DNA from: Euwallacea fornicatus
Lineage: Eukaryota > Arthropoda > Insecta > Coleoptera > Curculionidae
Assembly (NCBI RefSeq): GCF_040115645.1
Contig: NC_089548.1
Coordinates: 5,456,001-5,520,000 of the forward strand
Length of the DNA stretch: 64,000 bases
Direction of reading: 5' to 3'
This document shows positions 47,901 to 61,184 of the stretch, in pieces (the stretch's first letter is position 1; every line of letters begins with the position of its first letter). The position numbers were made by a program, and so were the translations under genes. The notes beneath the pieces were generated by a model. It saw only the letters and a list, made by a program, of their open reading frames with translations. It was not told where the DNA came from and did not search any database.

Positions 47901-50900
47901 CCTATCAGTTAAGGATATGGCAATAAATGAAAAGTTTAACATAATTAAGTATTGTTAAGTACAGTTGTAGAGAGACACTTCTGGGGCAATAAAATATTTT
48001 TTTGCTTACTAAAGGATTAAAAGAACACCTTGGTGTTAAATAACTTTTCAGGTTGCCATATTTTGAGTCCTTGATTCAGCATTACTTAGTTTAAAGATCA
48101 AATTATTATTACATCATCGTTGTCCAGTTAAAACCTGCTATGTGAATTTTATAGTTTTTTTTAGGATAAAAAAACCGCTATGATTAAGATGAAGAAGTTT
48201 ATAGCACAATTTTTAGATTCAATGACTGTAATTATTTATATTTTTTAAGTATTGACTTCGTAGATGATTTGGGATTTTATCAATCCTTAATTGCCACTAC
48301 TTTTTTAAACACGAGAATCTTTACACAGCAAATTTTCACTTAATAACAACGATATATATGTATATATATATTCTTTGACTTCAAGGCAGAAAGTCCTAGA
48401 GAATATAGTTCTAGCGAAGAAAAATTTCTACCAATGTCGAAGACGAAGGAAAGTTTGTAAGTTGTAAAACACAGATGATTCTGCAATTTAATGATTCTAC
48501 TAAATCAATTTCTAGTAATGAAAAAAGAACAGTTCTTAAAAAAATTATAAGCAGACAGTTAATAGCGTTGAGGTGCATCGTTTGCTGGAAATTTATCATG
48601 TTTAATTCAACACGATAAAGGCAAACGTTGCACCGGTAACAACTTATAGCTAAAAATACACAGCATGCATTTTAGTTACTTGCAAAATGCACAAATTTAA
48701 TGATCAAGAAGTGGCCGTGGCAAAAGTTTACTAATGATTAAAACCACTTTTTAACTGAACCAGAAATTAAAGAAACAGAAAGACTAGATGGAGCAAGAAC
48801 AAGTTGAAGATACGGTTGCAGTAACAGAAATATGGTAAACCAATCACAAGAAATTATGGAAAATTATGTTCTAGGACCGACAGTTTACACACAAAAACAA
48901 GGTCTCGACTATAAGACATCACAATGAAAGGTGTATTTATTTTTAACATTTGATACAATTATCTCATGAACTTATTAAGGGCAATTAAAATCACATGATT
49001 AATTCGCGCATTGTAGCAATAAACATGCAAAATTACCAAAAAACTATTAGCAAACATACAAATATTGCTTTTTACGAGAGACAAAACATTTACGTTATAT
49101 AGGCTATAGGTTGAAAAGCTTTAATTTATAAACTTAAATCACAAATAAAACCCTTTTTAGCAACTTTTACCCCTCAACTACAAAACCTTAAGGGAAAAAT
49201 AATAAGGAATCTTACCATGTGTGTGTATTCTCATGCAAGAAGACGTAATATCAGTGGTTACGGTAAAATAGGGCAACCACAAGTCTTCGATATAAGTGTC
49301 CCCTAGAGTGCCATTAATGGTCTGATTAAAATCCCTACCGCTAAACATGGAGGTCATTGGGTATGTTAGGTCGAGGATTTGCCGCCACCATTGAGTCATT
49401 TTCTACAAATAAATCTACGATCTAACAGTTTCTACAGGCAAAGAAATATGTAAAACATCCGTGAAATTACACTAAGGAGAAAGAAATTTATATGTTTTTG
49501 TAATTTGATAAATAGATGTATTATACTTCAACATTTCGTGTTTTTTTTACAAAGCCTGTGGATTCTTTGAAGACAATCAATACTTACCATTGACCACTCT
49601 CTGGCTTTCTGAGTAACGGTGGTTATATTTCTCTCTTGACACCATAAGGCACCCATAAAAGCACCTATAGAGACTCCGCCCACCATGTCGATGGGTATCC
49701 CCGCTTCTTGAATGGCTTTAATCATCCCTATGTGAGATGATCCTCGCGCCCCACCTCCTCCCAAAACCAAACCTACAGACTTCCCCGTCAACCACCTAGC
49801 TAATCTTGAAAAATCAGAGTGGATATTTGGATCCGATGCGCAAACTTTTGAATACAGCTCGTTCTAAACATAAAATATGTTAATCTAAAGAACTGAAAGT
49901 TCTCCTTAAAATACTTACAATTCTGTATTGGCTTTTTCGTGCAAACAACCTGTTGGGGCACACAATATGATGGTGTGACGACACCCAAGATCTAATGTTG
50001 AGCCAACCAATCGTGTTATTCGGTTTCCCCCCTTCTCTATGCAATAAAACAAGTTCTTTTTGTGTCCTTATTGCCAACCTCTCCAACTCCTTTTCTACTT
50101 TCCCTGGAAAATTAAATTTTCTAGAAGAAGAATTAAAGCTTAGTAAAACATTACCTAAAGAGGGATGATTATCTCCTAAACCTACAATTAATATACAATC
50201 CGCTTGTCTGATACATCTTTGTGTCCATGCTGATACAGTTAAGTCACATTGGTATAAGGATATTTTGTGTTGGTCTTCCTGTTGAGCCAGCCAAGAGGAA
50301 AGCCTGAATTCGTTGTTAGGATCCATTATAGTCGCCCCTAGTGTCTTTTTAATCACATCTGAAGTCAGTCTTAATGTGGGCCCTGATTTTTATTTTTAAT
50401 TATTATAACTAAATCGTAAGAGAATTTCAAAACGCATATACCAATGGCAGTCAGACAATGATACAACTCATACGTGAACGCAGTTAAAGGAACATCATCT
50501 GAAGCCGCTACAATTGCTACAGTTGAGAAGTTAATTTGTGACGGTCTACTATCTAAAGTTGAGCTTCGATTGTGGACACTCATTGCGGGCTTTTTCCACG
50601 CACCTACAATTGTTGCTCACAAACTGTCGAATATACAATTTTATTACGATATTACCTAATATTCTGTGGCCTAATAAATTAATCAGTCTTGTAACTACTA
50701 TTGGAAACTGAAGCTTAATTACATTAAACAATCCTTCAGGTAATTTGGCTAATTCTGAATCTCTAACAGCTATAACTGTGGTGCTTCTTTTGGTTTGCGT
50801 AACCATTTCCACCTAAATATTAATTTTTAAGTTGAGATTTTGGTTGAAATTTGATTTTAACTTACAACTCCAACAAGATCGCCTTTGCCGTATTCACCGA

Positions 50901-53900
50901 CAAGTTCTTTTTTACCATTTTTATCTGTTATTACAGAACGTAAGCGCCCGGAAAGAACTATGTAGGTCGAATCACTGTCGTCGTCTTGACGATATACAGC
51001 TCGGCCTAAAGAAAATATTGACAAATCTTGCATAACAAATATCTTACACCTACCAGATTCTAAAAACAACCAGTCCAAAGCGAAATCTACTTGTCTAACA
51101 AAAGGAGATAACCTCTTTACCACCATATTCGCAACGAAAAGAACCACTTTAGGTTTTTCTTTCATTATACTAAAATATAAGGAAGAATTATAACAACTAA
51201 CTGAAAAATCCATCAAGTAACCTGTAAAATGTGTTTTTAGACATCAAAGCAATTCGAGTGAGGTGTTTAGCTCTAATAGTGAAGAAACTGGGTTCTCCAG
51301 TTAACACGGCAAGACCCCCTACTATATCTCCTGGATAAGAGGTGTACATGTGTTTCTCTTCTTGGCTATCTGGAGCTTTTTGAGAGACCACAAGGGCTCC
51401 TGAGAGCACATATACTAAGGCAATATCCTAAAAGAACCAACAAAAAAGTAGCTTTTATCATTTAAAGGTACTGAATTTAAACATACCTATAAATTACGAA
51501 TTTTTAGCGTTTTATCTTTATAATCTCTTATATCTCACAAAATAAAATATGTATTAATAAATTTCTAAGCTGCAATTCATTTTATTACCTTATGGGAATC
51601 CTCTTTCATCAAATATGTGCCTGCGGTAACTTCGCGAATTTCCAGATTCAAATCAATGCCCTCATTGTCTCCTGTCAGCCCCAATTCACTTATGAAAACC
51701 TCATTAGCAATACGTCTAAAATCATCTTCAGTGGCATCTTCTGGTAATGAATGTCGCTTCCGGCCACTTTCCTGCGTCTACTCAATCATGTCTTTTATGT
51801 CTCTTCATTTTGTATATTCAACATCTTACATCAGTTTTATTGCTTTCAATATCAGCTACCATATCAGGAGCATTGCTGAACCCTTGAAGAGTGGATTTTC
51901 CATCAAAACTAGATCTAGTTCTTCGGTGGCCCTGAGAATTTGAAAAGGATCCACAATGGGTTGTGCTGGTTGTTTCGGCAGGCACTAAAGTAGTGTTGGG
52001 AAAAATGTTCATACTAAAAAAAGTTTATATTTATAATACCTAATGGAGAATCCTTAGGAACATATTGCAGGGCCGATTCTCTAGGTAGAGATTGGGCATA
52101 TGAAGGGTCCTTATAGGGCTCATCCCGCTTACGCTTCAAAGGAGAGCAAAGTAAAGCCCCTTTTTGCTTGTTAGTCTATATAAAAATGAAGCAAATTATA
52201 AAATTCAACAATGTAACAGTAATAAACCAAAAAAACAGATGACAAAATAGAGGACTTACCTTAGCCATGACTACCTATAAAAATTATACAAACATTATAA
52301 ACGCTGGACTAATACCTACATAAGCGAAAAACAAAAGTACTCACCTGTCTAACCAATTCAGCGCTCAATCCCAAGTACTGATGTAGAGCTGTAAACGTGA
52401 CCCTTTGCAAACGAACCATAATAACCTGCATTACTCTGATGAAAATATCCGGATACTCGCCAAAGATGTCTTGAAAAGCGGTCATCGGTAATTTGACAAT
52501 GGTGGAATCTTCCAGAGCTTTTGCTGATATTGTTTTGTATGGATTAGGATGACCCTGTTTGAATTATATTTTTATTAAGTCAGTCATATAACATATGATA
52601 TTACAGTGAGAACGTCGGTAAAGCTGAGTAGAGATGTCACATTTTCTCCGGGTTTAACGATTTTTAAAGAAGTCGTTCCATCGCCTGTAGTCAATAGTAC
52701 ATTCAACCTTCCGCTTTGTAAGATATAAAAATTCTCATCGGGGTCACCTGTCGGAATAATTTCACCAATTGCAAACTACGTTGTCTGGGAAAAACCTCAA
52801 GACATACCGATTTTGAATAAATAGGTTCCCGCGGATACATTAATGATCTCAGTGTGTTTACAGAGTTTTAAAAAGACTGGTTTTTCAAAATGTCCAAACA
52901 CCCTTATACTTTGCAACATATAAAGGACGTCAGTTGGCATGCGGTCATCGCTAAGGGTGTCTTCCTGTAGATATTCAACTGGAGGTTCCAAAACCTAAAA
53001 TTCGAAAGCAAAAAATATATATATATATATATAAATAGGCGAACATGCTAATTACAGAACTTTAGACTCATATACGTAAATTCTAAGCTGATATAAATTT
53101 CTCGTGAATATTTAAATATTATTGATTTCAATTAAATATTGATGAGTTTTAGCAAATTATCAACAATGCGAAATCAAACGAAACAACCACGGCCATCGAT
53201 TATTCTATTATCTTACCCACTTAAACTATTCCTTCTCAATAATTCTTTAAGTATTCTATTACCTCCAGCCACAAAAAACGTCTCATATCACAAACATCTC
53301 TATTTAAACACACACACTCATACAAAATTACTTAACAGATGCGGGTTTATTTGTTCGAAACCCCGATGAAGAACACCTTGACAATTCCATTGTTAAAGCT
53401 TTGTGAATTTCATTTCTGAGGACACAAAATATTCAGTAGGTACAAAGTAATTTCTGCATACTGAGTATTAAGTCAGACAAAGCACATTAATGTTTTATTA
53501 AATAAAACGAAAATTGATATAAATTGGCTATTATTTGTTATGCCCAGTACTCATACGACACGATATTCACGTATAGCGCATGCAGTGTTTGCTCAGAGCC
53601 ACGATCTGAATTAATTAAACTAGGGTACCGTGATATCTCGTAATTTAATGTGTGATGATAAAGGTAGTTTATATAAAGCAATGTATGGAGTGGTGAACCG
53701 TCAGTTCTGAATAAATACTTCCATATTGAAGTAGTATTGAAGATTGAAGAATAGTTTAAGTTATTTTTATGATTTTATATTTAGAGAGAAACATTTATTT
53801 GAGAAAGTTGGAGAAGAATAGTGCTGCTACAAAAAAAAAAACAAAGTTGTAGTAGCTAATATATTTAGAGAATTATAGGACACCCTGGATACTTCAAAAA

Positions 53901-55675
53901 TACTATGTCTTTTTTTGTTAATCCTGTAACCCTAACCTATTAGACATAATTGTACTATTTCATATGAATGAGACCCCATGTATACAGGGTTATTTAGCAA
54001 AGCAACACTACAATCTAGCTTATTTAAATGTATGCATAAAAGTGTTTTTCATTGTGGGATTCTTTTTTGTTAGTCATATTCTGTAATAGGATTGTTGTTT
54101 TGAACTTCTTCATTTTATAGTTATTGATCTATGTGGATGGGTTCCTAATTTTGTACCCCAAACAAAAGTTTGTGTAATTAATAAATAATGATGCCAATGT
54201 GAAAGAGGATTGAAAAGATCTTTTTTGATGATAACAATGAAAGGAAAAAAATATGTTACAAAATTAAGCATTCCTATTTGAAATATGAATCAAAACATAT
54301 ACCTTCAGCTGCTCTTGTTCCTCTTTTTTCATTGCTAGTAATTGCCTGGCAAACTTCATAACCATCTTTCTTTTTCTACCTTGACCTGAATTCCTAACTT
54401 GGCCAGATATATTTTTAACTTTTCTTATCATTTTTCTGCCATAAAAAAGAGCTTTGTCTCGTTTCCGAAACCTAGCTCCTTCTGCATTGACTGGTGTTCT
54501 GGAGGATAGAGCTGAAAATATCATAAAAAAATCCACTTGTTGTCTTAAATTCAATGATTTTAAAAGGTATTTTAGTTATGATGGACTTTTATGTGATTGA
54601 GCAGAGAATAACTAAAACCATAAGTCTCTAAGGTCAGTAATAACTGGGATACCTCATTAAAAATTGAAATTTGAAACACCCTATGCAGGGTAGGCAAATT
54701 TTAATGTCTATATAGTAATCTTAGTAAGCATTGAAGGTAGAGGAAAACAAATGGAGCACTCTTAATGCCTTTTTTGGTGCTATCAACCTATATAAATGAC
54801 AAAATTTACCTATGTTGTACATTGGGTCAAAAAAATAAAACTGGTAAAAGTCTGATATGATGTAAAAATAACAGGAAGTTCACTCACCATGTTGGTTCAG
54901 TCTTTTAATACAAATTATTGTTATTGTAATAGTTAATATGATAACTGAGACTAACACCAGAAAGAGGACCTGAAACAAAAAGTAAATAAGTGCAGTAATT
55001 TAATGGCTGGCTTCATCAGAGTCAACAGTTATGCAACTGATTCAAATTTTGAGAGAAACTGAACTCAGCTCCTATTTAATTTTATTTGAAGAAAAATGTG
55101 TCACTCAACAAAAGTTCCAACAGTTGGGCAATTGTTAACTCTATTGATCCAGGCCAATATAATACTAGATTCTTAAATTATATTTTTTATGATATACATT
55201 ACCTATTGTAAATTGGTAAAATGAATAACCCAGAGAGCAATTACAAAGTCATAGCAGACAAATTGAAATAAAGTAAAAACATTAAACATTTTGATTTAAC
55301 ACAACTAACAAGACAATTAAGAAGGCAACTAAAAACTAAAAAGAATGCCAATTTTTCCTTTGTTTCACAGTTTGTCTGGATAATTTAGAATAAAAATATA
55401 AAGAGATTGCTTAGTTAATATACTATAGTGATTTTTCTCTATTATTAGCTGGACGGACCAAATACATGGGATCTATTGACTATAAAATTGAAACAGTTTG
55501 TACAGGTTAAAGTCCATGTTTATAGTACTGATATGACCAACACCAAAGGATACATGGGATTGCTTACCTTATATCCTTCTTGAAAGTGTACAAATAAACT
55601 TCCAAAAGTGGAGTATTTGATCAAGCAACCTAATTCCCAATCCCCAATATTTTGAATAAAATTCCATATATCCAT
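44991..55675 (-). CDS. sws: Swiss cheese / neuropathy target esterase (PNPLA6/7)
   Basis: The model has 24 constitutive coding positions, one with two alternatives, from ATG 55675 to TAG 44991: 55675-55568, 54969-54888, 54511-54303, 52994-52808, 52747-52605, 52554-52345, 52274-52260, 52175-52040, 51984-51830, 51771-51589, 51427-51222, 51169-51054, 51005-50866, 50812-50656, 50603-50442, 50382-50155, 50103-49919, 49863-49588, 49402-49216, 47858-47742 or 47086-46970, 46892-46681, 46395-46142, 46091-45992, 45107-44991. The product is 1294 residues. An N-terminal membrane anchor (about 37-56) is followed by RFRKRDKALFYGRKM and three cyclic-nucleotide-binding-like domains. The patatin domain has GGGGARG (about 909-915), the nucleophile Ser939 in GVSIG and the catalytic Asp (about 1059) in DGGYTNNLP. 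This ER lysophospholipase/phospholipase B is needed for neuronal and glial membrane upkeep. ISWI is divergent. Confidence 0.95.
46970..47086 (-). CDS. sws: Alternative exon B of swiss cheese (patatin catalytic-Asp exon)
   Basis: This 117-nt exon encodes SLWRYVRASMSIVGIFPPLC, then DPTDGHMLVDGCYINNVP. It has a good acceptor (TCTTCAG) and donor (GTAACG) and fits the same flanking exons in the same phase as exon A. It carries the catalytic Asp followed by Gly-Cys rather than Gly-Gly. It lies 77 nt from the downstream exon. Confidence 0.85.
47742..47858 (-). CDS. sws: Alternative exon A of swiss cheese (canonical DGG form)
   Basis: This 117-nt exon encodes SLWRYVRASMSLSGYLPPLC, then DPQDGHLLLDGGYTNNLP, close to the canonical NTE sequence. 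It has acceptor CTCTTAG and donor GTAAAG. It is separated from exon B by a 655-nt intron and from the upstream exon by 1357 nt. Confidence 0.87.
52260..52274 (-). CDS. sws: 15-nt microexon of swiss cheese
   Basis: GTAGTCATGGCTAAG (Val-Val-Met-Ala-Lys) is bounded by TTTTTATAG and GTAAGTCC, both strong splice sites. It lies between the exon ending LGLSAELVRQ and the exon starting TNKQKGALL. It is phase 0 on both sides, so inclusion or skipping adds or removes exactly five residues. Confidence 0.65.
53015..53032. repeat. (AT)n microsatellite in a swiss cheese intron
   Basis: An uninterrupted run of AT dinucleotides lies just inside the 1.3-kb intron between the coding exons at 52994 and 54303. 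Confidence 0.8.
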
Positions 55676-56628
55676 TATCCTCTGTATACTAAAGGAACAC
55701 ATTTAATCAACATACTAAGAGATTGACCTTGAAACATTCGATTGACTAAAATCAATAAATTAATTAATTATGTAGATATTAAAATATTTACCTCACTTAA
55801 TATTAAACTTAATATCTTTTGTTACAGAAACGTAAAAAAATGTAAAACAATTATTTTTTACTGATCTGAAGGTTACTGTCAATAACAATACACAAAAGAC
55901 CTTTTCGGAAATGATGGTATGGGATCAGCTGATTTTCAACCAATCACAGTGGCTAGCGTTCATCAAGGATCCATCTGATTGCTTCAAAAAACAACTCCGG
56001 AGGATGAACCTGATCCCTACAAATGTTTCCGAAAAGACTTATACAAAAGCATCAGCATGAATCATCATTATTCCAGGAGGCTTCCATGGTCAAGACATGT
56101 CTATCATTTATTTCGTATCAAGGTCAAGTTGAAAGGTTCTCACAGGATATACTCGTTTGACCCTTTTTAGATCTTGAAGTTAAAATTGCTCTTTTATTTT
56201 TATGTCTTTCCAGCTAATTTTTATGTACTTCACAAGTTATTTACAAAATGCGTAATGACAAAATTTAATTAATTAAAGATTGATTCTTTTAAGAAGTTGA
56301 CAAATTTTGAAAAAATTCATGCTGTCAGTTAAAAGGTCCAGTGACCAATCGCGCACTCGGAGTCTCAGTTCTTGCCTAGCTGTGATTAACGTCAAGTTAA
56401 CCAGTTTCCTATGTGATCTGACTGTGATGTGACATTAACATTGACAGTTATTGGCATTTGTAATCAACAAGGAATAAGGAAGTTTAAGCATTTTATTTTT
56501 TTGAAGTGAGAAACGGTTTATGAAAATAATTCCGGCGTCTTTGAATTTGAATAATTACAATTACCTTAAACCGATATAGAAAAAGTACATTTTAGGAAAA
56601 GTGTTAGTTGTAAAGCAATTACTCTGTA
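55676..56628. other. Divergent promoter region of swiss cheese and ISWI
   Basis: Under 1 kb separates the start codons of two divergently transcribed genes. Immediately upstream of the swiss cheese ATG the sequence reads as an acceptor (TTTAG, exon from 55688 on the minus strand), implying a 5'-UTR exon. No core promoter motif was identified with confidence. Confidence 0.4.
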
Positions 56629-59600
56629 ATGTCTCAAAGTGGCGATACCACAGAGGTTGCAGAAATGGGGGAGAGCGCGGTTAGTATTTTCATTGTTTTT
56701 TTAGAAATAGAGGCGTCATGGACATACACGCTCATTTGAATTCCAAAATTTGGAGTGAATTGTGATAAAACACATATTTCTGATGAACTGACTTTATTAA
56801 AGTTTATAAAGATGCGATTCCTTAACCATTAGCTGGGGAGAATAGATCTGTAAAACTAAATGTTTAATGATGGGTTTGTGCTCATCTATGATCTGTAATA
56901 TCACATCTATCTTGTTAATCACTAAATGTTAGATCCATTTATGTTCCCACTTTTGATCTAAAACAACCAATTGTCATCTCATGCTTAAGACTTATTCATT
57001 GCCCATACATTGGGCAATTGCATACAACTTGTTTTTCCTGCCCTCCTTATTCTTAAAATTTTTATTATTTCAATGATGCATAGCCAAAAATACCTGGTTT
57101 TTACATTTTTGACAATAATAACACATGGTCAGTACATAATGTTCCTAGGGCTTATATCTTAAGTTCAGTCAAAACCAACTCCAACATGCAAATTTACAAT
57201 TACATTATTCTTATTGATCTGCTAAAACTTACCTGTAAACCTCAAAGAATAACAATCTAAACCTGTAATTTAAATACCAAATAATATCACTAACTAAAAT
57301 CACAACTAAATCTATGAAAGGAAACAAAACAGGATTCATAAAATTTCAGACCAATGACAATGAGTCCTCCTCAGATGCAAATTCAAAAAATGAGGATTTT
57401 GATACGAAGCTCGAAACAGACCGTGGCAAACGCTTTGACTTTCTTCTTAAACAGACAGAGATTTTCTCTCATTTCATGAATCAATCTAAAACTCCCACCA
57501 AAGGCAAACCTTCTGGGCGACCAAAGAAAATTAAGGATGATATTGCTGACCATCGTCATAGGAAAACTGAACAGGAAGAAGATGAAGAACTTTTGGCTGA
57601 AACCAACACTAAAACAAAGGCTATGATTCGATTTGAGGCTTCCCCACCATTTATTAAGAGTGGTGAGATGAGAGATTATCAAATTAGAGGACTAAATTGG
57701 ATGATATCTTTATACGAGAATGGTAATAATTTTGTCATGTCTTGTTGAGTTGGAGTTGTATTTTTTTCTAATGGTAGGTATTAATGGTATCCTTGCTGAT
57801 GAAATGGGTCTTGGAAAAACTTTACAAACAATATCACTTTTGGGTTTTATGAAACATTATAAAAATACAGCAGGCCCTCACATTGTAATTGTTCCTAAAT
57901 CTACTTTATCTAACTGGATGAATGAGTTTAAAAAGTGGTGTCCTACTTTAAGGGCAGTGTGCCTCATTGGAGATCAAGAAGCAAGGGTAAGTGCTATAAT
58001 TTTTAAATATTTTTATTTATTAACCAATTTATTATCATTGTGGCAGAATGCATTGATCAGAGATGTCCTCATGCCAGGAGAATGGGATGTGTGTGTAACC
58101 TCATATGAGATGTGCATAAAAGAGAAATCTGTATTCAAGAAGTTTAATTGGAGATATATGGTCATAGATGAGGCTCATCGTATTAAAAATGAAAAGTCCA
58201 AATTATCAGAAATTCTCAGGGAATTTAAGACTACCAATAGACTGCTATTAACTGGCACTCCCCTGCAGAATAATCTGCACGAATTATGGGCTTTGTTGAA
58301 TTTCTTATTACCTGACGTTTTTAATTCTTCTGACGATTTTGATGCATGGTTCAACACAAATATGTGTCTAGGTGATAATGCGCTAGTCGAGCGATTACAT
58401 GCGGTTTTAAAGCCATTCTTGCTGCGGAGGCTTAAAGCTGAAGTAGAGAAACGTCTAAAGCCCAAAAAAGAAGTCAAAGTCTATGTAGGACTCAGTAAAA
58501 TGCAACGCGAATGGTACACTAAAGTTCTATTAAAGGACATTGATATTGTCAATGGTGCAGGAAAAGTGGAGAAGATGCGCTTGCAAAACATTCTTATGCA
58601 ACTGAGAAAGTGTACTAATCACCCTTATTTGTTTGATGGGGCGGAGCCTGGACCGCCCTACACTACTGACGAACATTTGGTATTCAATTGTGGGAAAATG
58701 GTGATTTTAGACAAGTTGTTGCCCAAGTTGCAGGAGCAAGGAAGTAGGGTGTTGATTTTCTCACAAATGACCAGGATGTTGGATATTTTGGAAGATTATT
58801 GTCATTGGAAAGGGTAAATGTGTGATTAAATTAAATGGGTGTTGTATTTAAACTATATAGTAACCACATACTTAGTAGATTTATATGGATTTACTACCAT
58901 TGAGTTAAAGGAATTTTTAATGCATACGCACAAAATTATGGTACTATTTCTTATGTTTCTGTTGAGTCCTAAAAAAAATCATTTACCTTTTGTTTTGGGC
59001 GTAATTACGTATAATATTTTAATAGAAATTAAATTTAATTACAGCTACCAATACTGCCGTTTAGATGGCCAAACACCCCACGAAGACCGGCAGAGACAGA
59101 TCAACGAATACAATGAGGAAGGTAGCAAAAAATTCGTTTTCATGCTTTCCACTCGAGCCGGAGGCCTTGGTATAAATTTAGCAACAGCCGACGTCGTAAT
59201 TATATACGATTCCGATTGGAACCCTCAGATGGATTTGCAAGCTATGGACCGAGCCCACAGAATTGGCCAAAAAAAACAAGTACGAGTATTTAGATTTATT
59301 ACGGATAATACTGTTGAAGAAAAGATTGTGGAACGAGCAGAAATCAAGTTAAGATTAGATAAGTTGGTCATTCAACAAGGTCGATTGGCTGACTCGAAAG
59401 CACAAACACTGAACAAAGACGAAATGCTTAATATGATCAGACATGGAGCCAACCATGTTTTTGCTTCCAAGGATTCGGAAATCACCGAAGAAGATATTGA
59501 CACTATTCTAGAGAGAGGAGAAGTTAAGACTCAGGAATTGGCACAAAAAATGGAGACTATGGGAGAATCCTCCTTAAGAAATTTCACCGTGGATACGCCT

Positions 59601-60908
59601 ACTGAATCAGTATACAAATTCGAAGGAGAAGATTATAGGGAAAAACAAAAAAGCATTGGGATTAGTAATTGGATTGAACCACCGAAAAGGGAGAGAAAGG
59701 CCAACTATGCTGTGGACGCTTACTTTCGGGAAGCCTTACGAGTTTCCGAACCTAAAGCGCCAAAGGCGCCTCGTCCTCCCAAACAACCTATAGTACAAGA
59801 CTTTCAGTTCTTTCCTCCTCGTTTATTTGAGCTTTTGGATCAAGAAATCTACTATTATCGCAAGACATTGGGTTACAAAGTCCCCAAAAATCTAGAGCTA
59901 GGTCCAGACGCTGCTAAACAGCAACGTGAGGAGCAGAGAAAGATTGACGATGCAGAGTCGCTTTCTGAAGAAGAACAACAGGAAAAGGAGCATTTACTTA
60001 CTCAAGGTTTCACCAATTGGAGCAAACGGGATTTCAATCAGTTCATCAAGGCAAACGAAAAATATGGACGGGATGATATTGAAAACATTGCTAAAGACGT
60101 TGAAGCCAAGACTCCTGAAGAAGTAATGGAATATTCTGCTGTGTTCTGGGAGAGATGTCACGAGCTTCAAGACATTGAGAGAATAATGGCTCAGATCGAA
60201 AGAGGTGAAGCCAAAATTCAACGTCGGGCCAGCATTAAACAGGCATTAGATGCTAAAATGGCCCGTTACCGTGCTCCTTTCCATCAACTCCGACTTGCTT
60301 ATGGTAACAACAAGGGGAAAAACTACACCGAAGAGGAAGACAGATTTCTAGTTTGCATGCTTCATAAGTTGGGATTCGATAGGGAAAATGTCTATGAAGA
60401 GCTTCGCGCAGCAGTGAGGGCGTCGCCGCAGTTTCGATTTGACTGGTTTCTGAAGTCGAGAACTGCTATGGAATTGCAAAGACGCTGCAATACTTTAATT
60501 ACTCTGATCGAGAGAGAGAATTCAGAGTTAGAAGAAAAAGAAAAGAACGATAAAAAGAAAAAGGCCCCTAAAGCCGGTCAGGCGCAAGGTAAGTTATTTC
60601 CATTAAATGTAGTAGACCGTTTTACAATACATATTCATATTTACCATTTATCTATCCTGATTTACTAGTATACACATCTACTTTAGTACCCCGAATGCTG
60701 GGGTAGATATGAGTTATTTTTCTTTCAAGAACCTATTTTTAGTTTCCTATAAGTAGACTCTTTGGTCGGTTGGAACTAAAGAATTTAAACAGGATTTTTT
60801 TTTTTTGTTTCAGGTACGCCAACTCAGGTTTCACAAAAATCTGGGCAAAAGAGGAAAAATGACACTCCAGGTACTTCGGTGGTGGAGAAAAAGAAGAAAA
60901 AGAAATAA
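56629..60908 (+). CDS. Iswi: ISWI chromatin-remodelling ATPase
   Basis: Exons 56629-56679, 57350-57722, 57778-57986, 58047-58813, 59045-60588 and 60814-60908 (TAA) encode 1012 residues. The N terminus carries the AutoN-like basic patch RHRKTEQEEDEELL. The SNF2 ATPase has Walker A DEMGLGKT (about 149-156), Walker B DEAH (about 252-255), and the helicase C lobe with STRAGGLGINLATADVV and AMDRAHRIGQ. The HAND, SANT (about 789-840, WSKRDFNQFIKANEKYGRDD) and SLIDE (about 893-950, YTEEEDRFLVCMLHKLGFD) modules follow. The tail is KKKKKK. ISWI is the motor of NURF, ACF and CHRAC, spacing nucleosomes in the nucleus. Length and sequence match insect ISWI closely. The 670-nt first intron follows a 17-codon first exon. 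Confidence 0.97.
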
Positions 60909-61045
60909 ATTCATGGCTACTTAAAATGTAAGGTTTTTTTTTTAACCGAAAACGGTGACTTCTAAATCGATTTAAGTAAATTATTTAAGTGTTTAGTTGG
61001 TTTGTTTCAGTCAGGTTTTAGCTAAATGACATCATGAGGTTTAAT

Positions 61046-61051
61046 AATAAA
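61046..61051 (+). terminator. Probable poly(A) signal of ISWI
   Basis: AATAAA lies about 140 bp after the ISWI stop codon and before the convergent CCDC97 stop codon. Confidence 0.55.
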
Positions 61052-61184
61052 CTTATTTTTTAGATTTGTGGTTTGATTTTAAACATTTTCTTTAATTTAA
61101 AAAAATGCACAATCAATTAAATTATTTAAATTTACATATATAAGTTTGTTCATATATACAAAGTTTTAAAAACCTGTTTTATCA

